Assembly (NCBI GenBank): GCA_018114805.1
Contig: CP073042.1
Coordinates: 3,100,001-3,164,000 of the forward strand
From: Candidatus Streptomyces philanthi
Lineage (GTDB): Bacteria; Actinomycetota; Actinomycetes; Streptomycetales; Streptomycetaceae
Direction: 5' to 3'
Length of the DNA stretch: 64,000 nt
Of the stretch, positions 17,952-29,510 are shown piece after piece. The first letter of the stretch is position 1. Every line of letters begins with the position of its first letter. The notes beneath the pieces are model-generated. The model made no database searches, was not told the origin of the DNA, and was given only the letters and a program-made list of their open reading frames with translations. Made by a program: the position numbers and the translations under genes.

Positions 17952-19523
17952 GTGCGGATGTACCCGGAGCCGACGGGCGAGGTGCGCATGAGTCTGTCGC
18001 TGCGTTTCGCCGCCGGATCGCACAAGGGCATGATCCGGGAGGGCAACGAGGACTCCGGCTACGCCGGCCCCAGGCTGCTGGCCATCGCCGACGGCATGGG
18101 CGGGCAGGCGGCCGGTGAGGTCGCCAGTTCGGAAGTGATCTCCACCCTCGTCCAGCTCGACGACGACGTGCCCGGCTCCGACATCCTCACCTCGCTGGGC
18201 AGCGCCCTGCAGCGGGCCAACGACCAGCTGCGCGTCATGGTCGAGGAGGACCCGCAGCTCGAGGGCATGGGCACCACACTCACCGCGCTGCTGTGGACCG
18301 GTCAGCGGCTCGGCCTCGTGCACGTCGGGGACTCGCGCGCGTACCTGTTGCGCGACAGCGCCCTGACACAGATCACCCAGGACCACACCTGGGTGCAGCG
18401 GCTGGTGGACGAGGGCCGGATCACCGAGGAGGAGGCCACCACGCACCCGCAGCGGTCGCTGCTGATGCGGGCCCTGGGCAGTGGTGACCACGTCGAGCCC
18501 GACCTGTCGATCCGCGAGGTGCGGGCCGGGGACCGGTACCTGATCTGCTCGGACGGGCTGTCCGGCGTGGTCAGTCACCAGACCCTCGAGGAGACGCTGG
18601 CCAGCTACCAGGGGCCGCACGAGACCGTGCAGGAGCTGATCCAGCTCGCGCTGCGCGGCGGTGGCCCGGACAACATCACGTGCATCGTCGCGGACGTCCT
18701 GGACATGGACAGCGGCGACGCGATGACCGCGCAGCTCAACGACACCCCGGTGATCGTCGGCGCGGTGGCCGAGAACCAGGTCCAGCTCGGTGACGGCGGC
18801 GCCGCGCAGACCCCCGCGGGTCGCGCCGCCGAACTGGGCAGGAAGCCCGTGCCGTCGCAGGCGAGCGGCGAGGACGCGGGGGGCTTCGGCCCGCCCGGCA
18901 GCGGCGAGCCGTCCATCGGCCAGCCCACCGGCGGCGGTTTCGGCGGCTACCCGGACGGCGAGGCGCTCAGCAAGGGCGGCCGCGGCAAGTGGATCAAGCG
19001 CTCGGCGTACATCGCGCTGGCGCTCGCGGTGGTCGGCGGCGGGTTGTACGGCGGCTACCGGTGGACCCAGAACCAGTACTACGTGGGCGCCAACGGCGAC
19101 CACGTGGCGATCTACCAGGGCATCAGCCAGGACCTGGCGTGGATCAGCCTCAACAAGGTCCACCAGGACTTCGCGGACATCGAACTCAAGTACCTGCCGG
19201 TGGACCAGCGCGGCCGTGTCGAGGACACTATCGCGATGAGCGACCTCGGGCAGGCCCGCAAGAAGGCGAAGCAGCTGGGCCTGCTCGCCGGCACCTGCCA
19301 GAAGCTCGACCAGCAAAAGCGCGCTGAGGAAGAGCGCAAGAAGGCCGAGGACCAGCAGCGGGACCTCGGCAAGAGAGAGGGCCAGACAGACGGCCAGGCC
19401 GGCAAGCCAGGCGCGCAGCCCCGTACCGACAAGACCACTCAGTCCCCCACCCCGACGCCAACGCCCTCGCTGTCCCCGGCGGAGCGCGAACTGGCCGACG
19501 AGTGCGGCGGCACCCAGCAGTGA
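17952..19523 (+). CDS. pstP: PP2C-type Ser/Thr phosphatase (PstP homologue)
   Basis: The 523-residue protein has a cytoplasmic PP2C catalytic domain at about 10-240 with the metal motifs ADGMGG, VGDSRAYLL and CSDGLSG. A low-complexity stretch, one transmembrane helix (YIALALAVVGGGLYGGY, about 355) and a C-terminal part with a Lys/Glu-rich helix follow. It reverses phosphorylation by PknB and related kinases. GTG 17952 is preferred because GGAGG ends at 17942; ATG 17958 is also possible. It is translated within the fha-pknB operon. Confidence 0.93.
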   Translation: MRMYPEPTGEVRMSLSLRFAAGSHKGMIREGNEDSGYAGPRLLAIADGMGGQAAGEVASSEVISTLVQLDDDVPGSDILTSLGSALQRANDQLRVMVEEDPQLEGMGTTLTALLWTGQRLGLVHVGDSRAYLLRDSALTQITQDHTWVQRLVDEGRITEEEATTHPQRSLLMRALGSGDHVEPDLSIREVRAGDRYLICSDGLSGVVSHQTLEETLASYQGPHETVQELIQLALRGGGPDNITCIVADVLDMDSGDAMTAQLNDTPVIVGAVAENQVQLGDGGAAQTPAGRAAELGRKPVPSQASGEDAGGFGPPGSGEPSIGQPTGGGFGGYPDGEALSKGGRGKWIKRSAYIALALAVVGGGLYGGYRWTQNQYYVGANGDHVAIYQGISQDLAWISLNKVHQDFADIELKYLPVDQRGRVEDTIAMSDLGQARKKAKQLGLLAGTCQKLDQQKRAEEERKKAEDQQRDLGKREGQTDGQAGKPGAQPRTDKTTQSPTPTPTPSLSPAERELADECGGTQQ

Positions 19524-19544
19524 AGCGGTAGGGGGCCGCCAGCG

Positions 19545-20954
19545 ATGAGCAGCAGTACCACCAGCACGACCACGATCAGTACGGCCGGTCCGCCGAGCCG
19601 TCGCAACACCGAGCTCGCGATGCTCGCCTTCGCGGTGATCATCCCGGTGTTCGCGTACGCCAACGTGGGCCTCGCGCTCAGCGACGAGATGCCGTCGGGC
19701 ATGCTCAGCTACGGCCTGGGCCTCGGGTTGCTGGCCAGCGTGGGCCACATCGTGGTGCGCAAGTTCGCGCCGTACGCCGACCCGTTGCTGTTGCCGCTGG
19801 CGACGTTGCTCAACGGGCTCGGCCTGGTGTTGATCTGGCGCCTGGACCAGTCGGAGCGGCTGGCCAGGACGGCCGAGGCGCAGGGCTTCGCCTACCAGGC
19901 GTCGGCGCCGAACCAGCTCATGTACTCGGCGATGGGCGTGGCGTTCTTCATCGCCGTGCTGATGCTGCTGAAGGACCACCGCATCCTGCAGCGCTACACG
20001 TACATCTCGATGGCCGGGGCGCTGGTCCTGCTGGTCATGCCGGTGTTCTTTCCAGCCAAGTTCGGTGCCCGGATCTGGGTGACCGTGGCCGGTTTCTCCA
20101 TCCAGCCGGCCGAGTTCGCGAAGATCGTGATCGCGGTGTTCTTCGCCGGCTACCTGATGGTCAAGCGGGACGCGCTGGCGCTGGCCAGCCGCCGCTTCAT
20201 GGGGCTGTACCTGCCGCGCGGGCGTGACCTGGGGCCGATCCTCGTCGTGTGGGCGATGAGCATCCTGATCCTGGTCTTCGAGACCGACCTCGGCACCTCG
20301 CTGCTGTTCTTCGGCATGTTCGTCGTCATGCTGTACGTGGCGACCGAGCGCACGAGCTGGATCGTGTTCGGCCTGCTGATGTCGGCGATCGGCGCGGTGG
20401 GCGTGGCGACCTTCGAGCCGCACGTGCAGCAGCGCGTGGACGCCTGGCTCGACCCGTTCGCGGTCTACGACACCGGTCAGGGCACCGAGCAGATCGCGCA
20501 GGCGCTCATGGCGTTCGGCTCCGGCGGCGTGATGGGCACCGGGCTCGGGCAGGGCAACTCCGACCTGATCGGCTTCGCCGCCAACTCCGACTTCATCCTC
20601 GCCACCGTCGGCGAGGAGCTGGGGCTGGCCGGCACGATGGCGATCCTGCTGCTATACGGGTTGATCGTGGAGCGCGGCGTGCGCACGGCGCTGGCCGCCC
20701 GTGACCCGTTCGGAAAGCTGCTGGCCATCGGCCTCTCCGCGGCCTTCGGCATCCAGGTCTTCGTCGTCGCCGGCGGCGTGATGGGGCTGATCCCGCTGAC
20801 CGGTATGACCATGCCGTTCCTGGCGGCGGGTGGTTCGTCCGTGATGGCCAACTGGGCGCTGGTCGCCATCCTGATCAAGATCAGTGACACCGCGCGCCGC
20901 CCGGCCCCCGCTCCCTCACCCGACGCCGAGATGACCCAGGTGGTCCGACCGTGA
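19545..20954 (+). CDS. rodA: SEDS peptidoglycan glycosyltransferase (RodA/FtsW family)
   Basis: The 469-residue protein has about ten to twelve membrane helices and SEDS signatures: IQPAEFAKIVIAVFFAGYL, FETDLGTSLLFFGMF (the catalytic Asp region) and MTMPFLAAGGSSVMAN near the C-terminus. It polymerises lipid II together with the class B PBP encoded next to it. The stop overlaps the pbpA GTG by GTGA (20951-20954), so partner enzymes are translationally coupled. Confidence 0.93.
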   Translation: MSSSTTSTTTISTAGPPSRRNTELAMLAFAVIIPVFAYANVGLALSDEMPSGMLSYGLGLGLLASVGHIVVRKFAPYADPLLLPLATLLNGLGLVLIWRLDQSERLARTAEAQGFAYQASAPNQLMYSAMGVAFFIAVLMLLKDHRILQRYTYISMAGALVLLVMPVFFPAKFGARIWVTVAGFSIQPAEFAKIVIAVFFAGYLMVKRDALALASRRFMGLYLPRGRDLGPILVVWAMSILILVFETDLGTSLLFFGMFVVMLYVATERTSWIVFGLLMSAIGAVGVATFEPHVQQRVDAWLDPFAVYDTGQGTEQIAQALMAFGSGGVMGTGLGQGNSDLIGFAANSDFILATVGEELGLAGTMAILLLYGLIVERGVRTALAARDPFGKLLAIGLSAAFGIQVFVVAGGVMGLIPLTGMTMPFLAAGGSSVMANWALVAILIKISDTARRPAPAPSPDAEMTQVVRP

Positions 20955-22417
20955 ACAAGCCCCTGCGCCGGATCGCGATCTTCTGCGGGCTCCTGGTCCT
21001 GGCCCTGCTGGTGCGCGACAACTGGATCCAGTTCGTGCAGGCCGACGAGTTGGCCGACCACAAGCACAACCGCCGCGTGGAGATCGCCCGCTACAGCCAG
21101 CCGCGCGGCAACATCATCGTGGACGGCAAGGCCATCACCGGTTCCAAGGAGACCAACGGGACCGACTTCAAGTACAAGCGCACCTACACCGACGGCGAGA
21201 TGTGGGCGCCGGTCACCGGCTACGCCTCGCAGGTCTACGGCGCCACGCAGTTGGAGAACCTGCACGACGGCATCCTCACCGGCGACGACGACCGGCTGTT
21301 CTTCAACCGCACCCTCGACATGATCACGGGCAAGAGCAAGAAGGGTGGCGACGTCATCACCACCCTGAACGCCAAGGCCCAGAAGGCCGCCTTCCAGGGG
21401 CTCGGCACCAAGAAGGGCGCCGTCGCCGCGCTCGACCCGCGCACCGGCAAGATCCTCGCCCTGGCCTCCACGCCAAGCTACGGCCCGTCCACCATCGCGG
21501 GCGGCTCGAAGAAGGACGAGGAGGAGTGGAAGCGGCTGGACGAGAAGACCAACAAGGACGTCCCGATGCTCAACCGGGCGCTGCGCCAGACGTACCCGCC
21601 CGGCTCCACGTTCAAGGTCGTCACGGCCGCCGCCGCGCTGGAGAACGGCGTGTACGACAGCGTCGACGAGAAGACCAACTCGCCGCTGCCGTGGAAGCTG
21701 CCGCTGACCACCGGCCGGCCGCTGCCGAACGAGGGGAACATCCCCTGCGAGAACGCCAGCCTCAAGCTGGCCCTCCAGGTCTCGTGCAACACGGTCTTCG
21801 GCAAGATCAGCGACGACCTCGGCAACGAGAAGATGATCGAGCAGGCCGAGAAGTTCGGGTTCAACGAGACCGTCGACACCCCGGTGCGTACCGCCGCGAG
21901 CGTCTACCCCGAGGATAACCGGCCGCAGAACGCGATGGCCGGCATCGGCCAGGCCAGCAACCGGGCGACGCCGCTCCAGATGGCCATGGTCACCGCGGCG
22001 ATCGCCAACGACGGCAAGATGATGAAGCCGTACATGGTCGACAAGCTGCGGGCGCCCAACCTCAACGTGGTCGAGCAGACCGAGCCCGACGAGATGTCGC
22101 GGCCCATGTCGTCGGAGACCGCGAACAAGCTCCAGGACATGATGGAGAACGTCGTCGAGAAGGGCACGGGAACCAGCGCCCGCATCCCCGGCGTCACCGT
22201 CGGTGGCAAGACCGGCACCGCCCAGCGCGGTGTGGCCAACAGCAAGAAGCCGTACGCCTGGTTCATCTCCTACGCCAAGGGCGAGGACGGGTCCCCGGTA
22301 GCGGTCGCGGTGGTGGTCGAGGACTCGCAGGCGTCCCGCGGTGACATCTCCGGTGGCGGGCTGGCGGCGCCGATCGCCAGGTCCGTCATGAAGGCCGTGC
22401 TCGACAGCGAGAAGTGA
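20951..22417 (+). CDS. pbpA: Class B penicillin-binding protein (transpeptidase) PbpA
   Basis: The 488-residue protein has an N-terminal membrane anchor (IAIFCGLLVLALLV), a dimerisation part (about 50-140) and a transpeptidase domain. Catalytic motifs are SxxK in PPGSTFKVV, SxN in QVSCNTVFG, and KTG in GGKTGTAQRG. It cross-links peptidoglycan made by the adjacent SEDS protein. GTG 20951 overlaps the rodA stop. At under 500 residues it is the short PbpA type with no PASTA domain. Confidence 0.94.
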   Translation: MNKPLRRIAIFCGLLVLALLVRDNWIQFVQADELADHKHNRRVEIARYSQPRGNIIVDGKAITGSKETNGTDFKYKRTYTDGEMWAPVTGYASQVYGATQLENLHDGILTGDDDRLFFNRTLDMITGKSKKGGDVITTLNAKAQKAAFQGLGTKKGAVAALDPRTGKILALASTPSYGPSTIAGGSKKDEEEWKRLDEKTNKDVPMLNRALRQTYPPGSTFKVVTAAAALENGVYDSVDEKTNSPLPWKLPLTTGRPLPNEGNIPCENASLKLALQVSCNTVFGKISDDLGNEKMIEQAEKFGFNETVDTPVRTAASVYPEDNRPQNAMAGIGQASNRATPLQMAMVTAAIANDGKMMKPYMVDKLRAPNLNVVEQTEPDEMSRPMSSETANKLQDMMENVVEKGTGTSARIPGVTVGGKTGTAQRGVANSKKPYAWFISYAKGEDGSPVAVAVVVEDSQASRGDISGGGLAAPIARSVMKAVLDSEK

Positions 22418-22586
22418 CCCAGGCCACCCTGATGATCCAGATCTCCACACGGCGCGATACCGGTCGGATATCAGGTCACGGTGGCGGCCAGGACCCGTGA
22501 TACACGGCGGGTACGGTATGCCGAGCAGCACACCGCCGGGCCCCACACCGGTGCGGTCGGGAATGACGGAGAGGGCTGGAGAAGCT

Positions 22587-24620
<2,034 letters not shown>

Positions 24621-24694
24621 CCCCCGGCCACCGCGCCGGGCCCGGACCCCGCCACCGGCGGGACCGCCCGGGCACCGGCCGCCACGGCGACTGA

Positions 24695-24742
24695 CGGACG
24701 GCCCGTCGTCCGCGCTCAGCAGCGCGGACGACGGGCCGTCCG
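24695..24742 (+). terminator. Strong hairpin terminator after pknB
   Basis: Two perfectly complementary 21-22 nt arms (GGACGGCCCGTCGTCCGCGCT and its complement) enclose the loop CAGC. It ends the fhaA-pknB operon, about 75 bp past the stop. No T-tract is present. Confidence 0.9.
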
Positions 24743-25041
24743 CCGTGTGCCGTCCGCTCTCCCCGGCATGGCCGGGTGTCGCGCGCGTCCGGCCCGGGTG
24801 TCGGCGCGGACGGCCAGGCGCCGGGTGCGGACGGCCGGGTCTTGGGGGCGCGCGTCGCGGGCGCAGGCGCGCCGTGGCCGGCGCGGGGCGGGGTGGGGCG
24901 CGCTTTGGGGGTGCCGGTGGGGCCGCACGGCGCTGAGCGGGCGGCCTGGGGCGGCGCGTGGGGGCGGGTGAGGTGCGGGAAGCCGCGTGGGAAGCGCGGG
25001 ACGGCGGCCGGGCCGGAGGGCGGGGGCGGGGCCCCGCGGGC
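24743..25041. other. Intergenic region, no gene seen
   Basis: Very GC-rich DNA between the pknB terminator and the stop of the second sortase gene. No conserved coding signal, tRNA or obvious regulatory element is seen. Confidence 0.4.
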
Positions 25042-25877
25042 TCAGCGCAGTTCCGCCGGCTCGGTGCGGTGCGCGTCCACCTTCTCGGTGCGCTCCAGCT
25101 CCGCCCACACGATGTAGCGGTGCCGGGAGGTGTAGACGGGGGTGCAGGTCGAGAGGGTGAGGTAGCGCCCGGGCTTCTTCTTGGCGGACTCCTTGGGGAC
25201 CGGCGCGAGGACGTCCACGTTGTACTTGGAGGTCTCCGGGAGCTTCGCGTAGACGTGGTGGACGTACCAGACGTCGCGGGTCTCGAAGACCACGGCGTCG
25301 CCCTCGTCCAGCTTGTCGATGTTGTGGAACTTGGCGCCGTGGCCGTCGCGGTGCGCCGCCAGCGTGAAGTTGCCCTTCTTGTCCCACGGCATCGCGGACT
25401 TGACCGGCTTGGTGTAGTAGCCGGCGACGCCGTCGTTGAGGGTCTTGGTGGCGGTGCCCTTCTTGACGAGAATCTCGCCCTCCTTGAGGCCGGGGGCGTG
25501 CAGGAAGCCGATGCCGTCCTTGGTGTCGAGGGCGCCCGGGCCCTTGGCCAGTTCTCGCGCACCTTGTCGGACTGCTTCTTCGCCTCCCGGTCGGCGATCA
25601 CGTTCGTCCACCACAGGGAGTAGACGACGAACAGGGCGAGCAGCACGCCCACCGTGATCAGCAGTTCGCCGAAGACGCCGACGGCGGTCGCGATCCGGCT
25701 CCGGGCGCGACCGCCGCGCGGGGGCGCGGCGGCCGTGGCACCCGGCTCGCCCGGCTGCTCGCCCCGGCCGTCCTAGTCGGTCCGTACCACCGCGTCGTAC
25801 CTCGTTCCTGGTTCGCCACCGGATGCCCTCGCACCACGGTCGAGCTGCCGCCGTCCCGGTCCGCCAGGTCCGCTCAC
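25042..25877 (-). pseudogene. Second class E sortase, nonsense codon plus frameshift
   Basis: The original gene starts at GTG 25877, overlapping the preceding sortase stop by GTGA, and reads SGPGGPGRRQL... Codon 35 is TAG (25773-25775). The same frame then continues through DGRGEQPGEPG to the membrane helix (LLITVGVLLALFVVYSLWW). Near 25550 the frame shifts; the catalytic part (FTLAAHRDGHG, TLSTCTPVYTSRHRYIVW) is in the next frame and ends at 25042. The catalytic His, Cys and Arg are all still present. A cytoplasmic fragment from an internal start (about 25614) would have no anchor. Confidence 0.85.
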
Positions 25878-26875
25878 CTCACCAACGGGTCCGGTTTGCC
25901 CTGGGAGCGGGGGCGCTCCTCAACCATCTTGCCCCACACGATCATTCGATACTTACTGGTGAATTCCGGCGTGCACGTCGTCATAGTGAGATAGCGCCCC
26001 GGGCCGGTGAAGCCGGAACCGGGCGGTACGGGGCCGATGACCCCGATGTCGGACGGCGAGCTCTCCGGGAGGATGGCGGCCATCTCGTACGTGTAGTACG
26101 CGTCCTGGGTCTCCACGACGATCGGGTCGCCTGGCTGGAGCCGGTTGATGTAGCGGAAGGGTTCGCCGTGCGTGTTGCGGTGGCCGGCGACCGCGAAGTT
26201 GCCCCGCTTGTCCGACGGCATCGCCGTCCTGAGCTTTCCGGTGCCGTAGTGGCCGACCATGCCCCGGTCGAGCACGTCCCGCTTGTCGATGCCCTCGGCC
26301 ACCGGGACCACCACGTCGAGCTTGGGGATGTACATGACCGCGAACCCCTCGCCGGGCTCGAAGTCACCGGGCGCCCGCTTGTCGTCCCGCGCCCACCGCT
26401 GCCGTAACTTCTCGCGCTCTTCCCGCGCCTGTTGGTGCGCGATGATGTTCGTCCACCAGAGCTGGTACGCCACGAACAGCAGCATCAGCACCCCGATGGT
26501 GATGCACAGCTCACCCAGCCCCCGGCTGACCATGGTGGCCACGCCGGGTCTGCGCGCCCGCTCGGCCCGGCGGGCCGCCAGTCGGGTCATGGGCGCCGCG
26601 GTCCCGGTCGCCGTCCCGGCGGCGGCCCCGGCGGCCCCGGTGTCCGTCGCGGGCGGCGGCCCGGCGCGGGCGGCTCCGGGTGTGCGGCGGGCGGGTGCGC
26701 GGCGGCCGGCGCGGCCCGCCGCCTTACGGCCGGCCTTGCGCCGCGCGGCCCGGCCACCGGGCGCGTCGTCGCCGGCCGGCGGGCGCGGCCGTTCGGGCGG
26801 GAGCGGCGACTCCTCGCGAGGCGGCGGCGCCGCCTGGCGCAGGGCCATCGTCTCGGCGTCCACCATCGGGGGCAT
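25874..26875 (-). CDS. Class E sortase, N-terminus shortened by a frameshift
   Basis: The open frame from ATG 26875 gives 333 residues. It has an Arg/Ala-rich cytoplasmic region, one membrane helix (LCITIGVLMLLFVAYQLWW, about 122-140) and a sortase domain with VAGHRNTHG (His), TMTTCTPEFTSKYRMIVWG (Cys and Arg). Class E sortases anchor proteins or pilins to the Streptomyces wall at LAXTG-type signals. The original start appears to be GTG 27147, overlapping the PabA-type stop by GTGA. It reads VTALRPERAAPAPRTG... in another frame up to about 26910. Only disordered N-terminal residues are lost, so the enzyme may still work. Confidence 0.85.
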   Translation of the reverse strand: MPPMVDAETMALRQAAPPPREESPLPPERPRPPAGDDAPGGRAARRKAGRKAAGRAGRRAPARRTPGAARAGPPPATDTGAAGAAAGTATGTAAPMTRLAARRAERARRPGVATMVSRGLGELCITIGVLMLLFVAYQLWWTNIIAHQQAREEREKLRQRWARDDKRAPGDFEPGEGFAVMYIPKLDVVVPVAEGIDKRDVLDRGMVGHYGTGKLRTAMPSDKRGNFAVAGHRNTHGEPFRYINRLQPGDPIVVETQDAYYTYEMAAILPESSPSDIGVIGPVPPGSGFTGPGRYLTMTTCTPEFTSKYRMIVWGKMVEERPRSQGKPDPLVR

Positions 26876-27143
26876 GGGGCCGGGGCGCCTCGGCGCACCA
26901 GCCCCGGGACGCGGAGGCCCACCGTCTCCTCGTTGGACGGCCGACCGGCGGCGCGCCGGCCGGCACCTGGGGCCGCGGTGTCCGGGGCGGTGGTGTCCGG
27001 GGCGGCGGCCTCCCGGGCGGGCACGTCGGGAACGGCGGGGTCGGTCGCCCGGGTGCCGGGGGGCGCGGTCGGGTCGGCCGCGGCCGTGCTGGCGGGCGGG
27101 CCCGTGCGGGGGGCGGGGGCTGCGCGTTCGGGCCGCAGTGCGG

Positions 27144-27830
27144 TCACGCCCCGGCCTTGCCGACCACCGGCGCCAGCCCCACCGCCCGCTCCACCGCGCC
27201 CGCGTCGCCGCACCGGGTCAGCCAGTTCGCCAACATGAGGTGCCCCCACTCGGTGAGCACCGACTCCGGGTGGAACTGCACGCCCTCGATGGGCAGTTCC
27301 CGGTGGCGCAGGCCCATCACGATGCGGTCCGCGCCCGCGCCGCCGCCGCCCGGTTCGCCCGACGTGCGACCCGGGCCGTCGGTCCAGGCGGTGGCCTCGA
27401 GTTCGGCGGGGAAGGTGCCGTTCTCGACGGAGAGCGAGTGGTAACGGGTCGCGGTGAAGGGGGACGGCAGTCCACTGAAGACGCCGGCGCCGTCGTGGGT
27501 GATCGCGGAGGTCTTGCCGTGCAGCAGTTCGGGGGCGCGCCCGACGACACCGCCGTACGCGACGGCCATCGACTGCACGCCCAGGCACACGCCGAACACG
27601 GGCACGCCGGTCCGCGCGCAGTGCCGCACCATGTCCACGCAGACGCCCGCCTGCTCGGGCGTGCCGGGCCCGGGGGAGAGCAGCACCCCGTGGAAGCCGT
27701 CGTCGGCGTGCGCGAGCTCCACCTCGTCGTTGCGCAGCACCTCGCAGGTGGCGCCGAGTTGGTAGAGGTACTGGACAAGGTTGAAGACGAAGCTGTCGTA
27801 GTTGTCCACGACGAGAATGCGCGCGGTCAT
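27144..27830 (-). CDS. pabA: Glutamine amidotransferase, aminodeoxychorismate/anthranilate synthase component II
   Basis: The 228-residue class I glutamine amidotransferase starts MTARILVVDNYDSFVFN. It has the nucleophile in FGVCLGVQSM, the oxyanion motif SPGPGTPEQAG, and the His-Glu pair in VQFHPESVLTEWG. It supplies ammonia to a chorismate-using synthase for folate or tryptophan; component I is not in the window. ATG 27830 is chosen because the family begins exactly there. The longer frame to 27899 only adds a repetitive sequence from a 15-bp repeat. It is coupled with the downstream sortase (GTGA). Confidence 0.9.
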   Translation of the reverse strand: MTARILVVDNYDSFVFNLVQYLYQLGATCEVLRNDEVELAHADDGFHGVLLSPGPGTPEQAGVCVDMVRHCARTGVPVFGVCLGVQSMAVAYGGVVGRAPELLHGKTSAITHDGAGVFSGLPSPFTATRYHSLSVENGTFPAELEATAWTDGPGRTSGEPGGGGAGADRIVMGLRHRELPIEGVQFHPESVLTEWGHLMLANWLTRCGDAGAVERAVGLAPVVGKAGA

Positions 27831-27839
27831 CGGGTGCCT

Positions 27840-27885
27840 GCCGTTCCTGCCGTATCGGTTCCTGCCGTATCGGTTCCTGCCGTCG
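27840..27885. repeat. Short tandem repeat upstream of the amidotransferase
   Basis: A 15-bp unit, GTTCCTGCCGTATCG, is repeated about three times (the last copy diverged) in the short gap between the small membrane protein gene and the PabA-type gene. It may vary in copy number between strains. Confidence 0.7.
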
Positions 27886-27891
27886 CCGCGG

Positions 27892-28050
27892 TCACTCATC
27901 GACCGTCGCGTCGTTGAACGGCAGCAGCGGCTCTGCCCACGGGAAGACGTACTGGAAGAGCACGTAGACGACGGCGAGCACGAGCAGCAGCGAAATCAGT
28001 GCCCGCACCCACGCGTTGCCCGGCAGGTGCCGCCAGATCCAGCCGTACAT
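27892..28050 (-). CDS. Small single-pass membrane protein
   Basis: A 52-residue protein begins MYGWIWRHLPGN, has one hydrophobic helix (ALISLLLVLAVVYVLFQYVFPW) and ends in an acidic tail (FNDATVDE). It precedes the PabA-type amidotransferase and sortases on the same strand, about 60 bp upstream. The function is unknown. The ATG at 28050 gives the compact form; upstream sequence in frame looks non-coding. Confidence 0.7.
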   Translation of the reverse strand: MYGWIWRHLPGNAWVRALISLLLVLAVVYVLFQYVFPWAEPLLPFNDATVDE

Positions 28051-28336
28051 GCCGCCCCTACTTGCCGTCGAGCCGATGGATGAGTCGCTTGCGGAACCAG
28101 GGTAAGGGGCGCGGTGGCGGGGCCGTGGGCCAGCCGGACAAGAGGTGGGGCACGCTCCAGACGGCGCGCGGGGGCCCGCCGGGGCGGGTCGGGGCACGGC
28201 CGGGGTCGTTCCGGGGCGGGTCACTGCGGGGGGCGCCGGCGGTCCTGGGGGGCCGGGCGTCGCGCGCGGGACCGGACGCGCCGGCGGCCTGGGGCACGCG
28301 GGGGGCGAGCCGCCGGGTGGGCGCGGGCGGGAGCCG

Positions 28337-29107
28337 CTAGTCGGCAGGGCGGGCGTGGTGGAGGTCGACCGTGCCGGAGTAGCCGGGCAGCGTCACCGAG
28401 TCGTGCTCGTCGACCTGCCAGCCGAGGCCGTACGCCTTCACGTACTCCTGGTAGTTCTGGATCGCCGGGGAGTCCAGGAGCGCGTCGCGCAGCGCGGAGA
28501 CCTCGCCCACGGCGGTGATCTTGTACGGCGGGGAGTAGACGCGGCCCTGGAGGATCAGCGTGTTGCCGACGCAGCGCACGGCGCTGGTGGAGATCAGCCG
28601 CTGGTCCATCACCCTGATGCCCTCGGCGCCGCCCTGCCACAGCGCGTTGACGACGGCCTGCAGGTCCTGCTGGTGGATGACCAGGTCGTTGGGTTGCGGG
28701 TCGGGCACACCGGAGACCTTGGGGGTGGCGTTCGGTGGGGCGTCGGTGAGGGTGACCGTGACCGCGCTGCCGCGCAGCTTCTGGGTGCCGGCCGACTCCT
28801 CCAACGCGCGCAGCCGCTCCTCGTCGGCCGCGCTGCGGTCGTCGTCCCGGTGCAGCAGCGCGTCCACGTCGGAGCGCATCCGCGCGGTCTTCTCGTCCAG
28901 CGCGGCGTTCTTGTCGCTACGGGCCTGGATGAGGTCCGACAGCCGCAGCATGGATTCGTCGCTGCGGATGTTGGTGCCCTGGGCGGTGTTGAAGCTGATC
29001 CAGAAAATAAGCCCGGCGAGGGCGAAGATGGCGACCGTCAACAACCGGATCGGGCGAAAAGCGAAGCGCCGAGGGGCCGGTCCAGGGGAGTCGGCTGAAT
29101 TACTCAA
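28337..29107 (-). CDS. DUF881 family membrane-anchored protein
   Basis: The 256-residue protein has a short cytoplasmic N-terminus, a membrane helix (LLTVAIFALAGLIFWISF, about 23-40), a coiled coil (about 50-110) and the DUF881 domain (VTVTLTDAP, HQQDLQAVVNALWQGGAEGI, VYSPPYKITAVG). DUF881 proteins (YlxW/YlxX-like) sit beside division and cell-wall genes; the biochemical role is not known. It is divergent from crgA. Confidence 0.9.
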   Translation of the reverse strand: MSNSADSPGPAPRRFAFRPIRLLTVAIFALAGLIFWISFNTAQGTNIRSDESMLRLSDLIQARSDKNAALDEKTARMRSDVDALLHRDDDRSAADEERLRALEESAGTQKLRGSAVTVTLTDAPPNATPKVSGVPDPQPNDLVIHQQDLQAVVNALWQGGAEGIRVMDQRLISTSAVRCVGNTLILQGRVYSPPYKITAVGEVSALRDALLDSPAIQNYQEYVKAYGLGWQVDEHDSVTLPGYSGTVDLHHARPAD

Positions 29108-29252
29108 CGTACCCTTATCTCTCTCGACGCCGCGGAAGCACTACGCTAACGGACGCCCGGGAGAAAGGAAGTGTTCCCCGCTCACTGCTCCCGGCGCCCC
29201 GTCCCACTAGGTTTCCGCGCGGTCACGCAGCGCATCGACAGGAGAGTTCCTC

Positions 29253-29510
29253 GTGCCGAAGTCACGTATCCGCAAGAAGGACGACTTCACGCCCCCTTCG
29301 GCGAAGCAGGCCACGACCATAAATCTGAACAGCGGGCGCAGCTGGGTCGCGCCGCTCATGCTGGCCATGTTCCTGATCGGTCTGGCCTGGATCGTGGTCT
29401 TCTACGTGACCGACGGCAGCCTGCCCATCGACCCGATCGGCAACTGGAACATCGTCGTCGGGTTCGGCTTCATCGCGGCGGGGTTCGTCGTCTCGACGCA
29501 GTGGAAGTAG
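29253..29510 (+). CDS. crgA: Cell division protein CrgA
   Basis: The 85-residue protein has two transmembrane helices ([20 protein letters not shown] and [18 protein letters not shown]) after a basic N-terminus, [14 protein letters not shown]. CrgA coordinates FtsZ-ring formation in sporulating hyphae and recruits division proteins. The start is GTG 29253 after AGGAGAG. It is monocistronic. Confidence 0.94.
   Translation: MPKSRIRKKDDFTPPSAKQATTINLNSGRSWVAPLMLAMFLIGLAWIVVFYVTDGSLPIDPIGNWNIVVGFGFIAAGFVVSTQWK

Noticed and set aside
17403..20423. Very long minus-strand open frame (about 1000 codons) opposite fhaB, PP2C and rodA
   Set aside because: It is the shadow of high-GC codon use in the real plus-strand genes. 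Its product is low-complexity His/Arg/Asp-rich with no domain.
27831..27899. Extended start of the amidotransferase with YGRNRYGRN repeats
   Set aside because: The residues come from a 15-bp repeat; the family begins at MTARILVVDNYDSF (27830).
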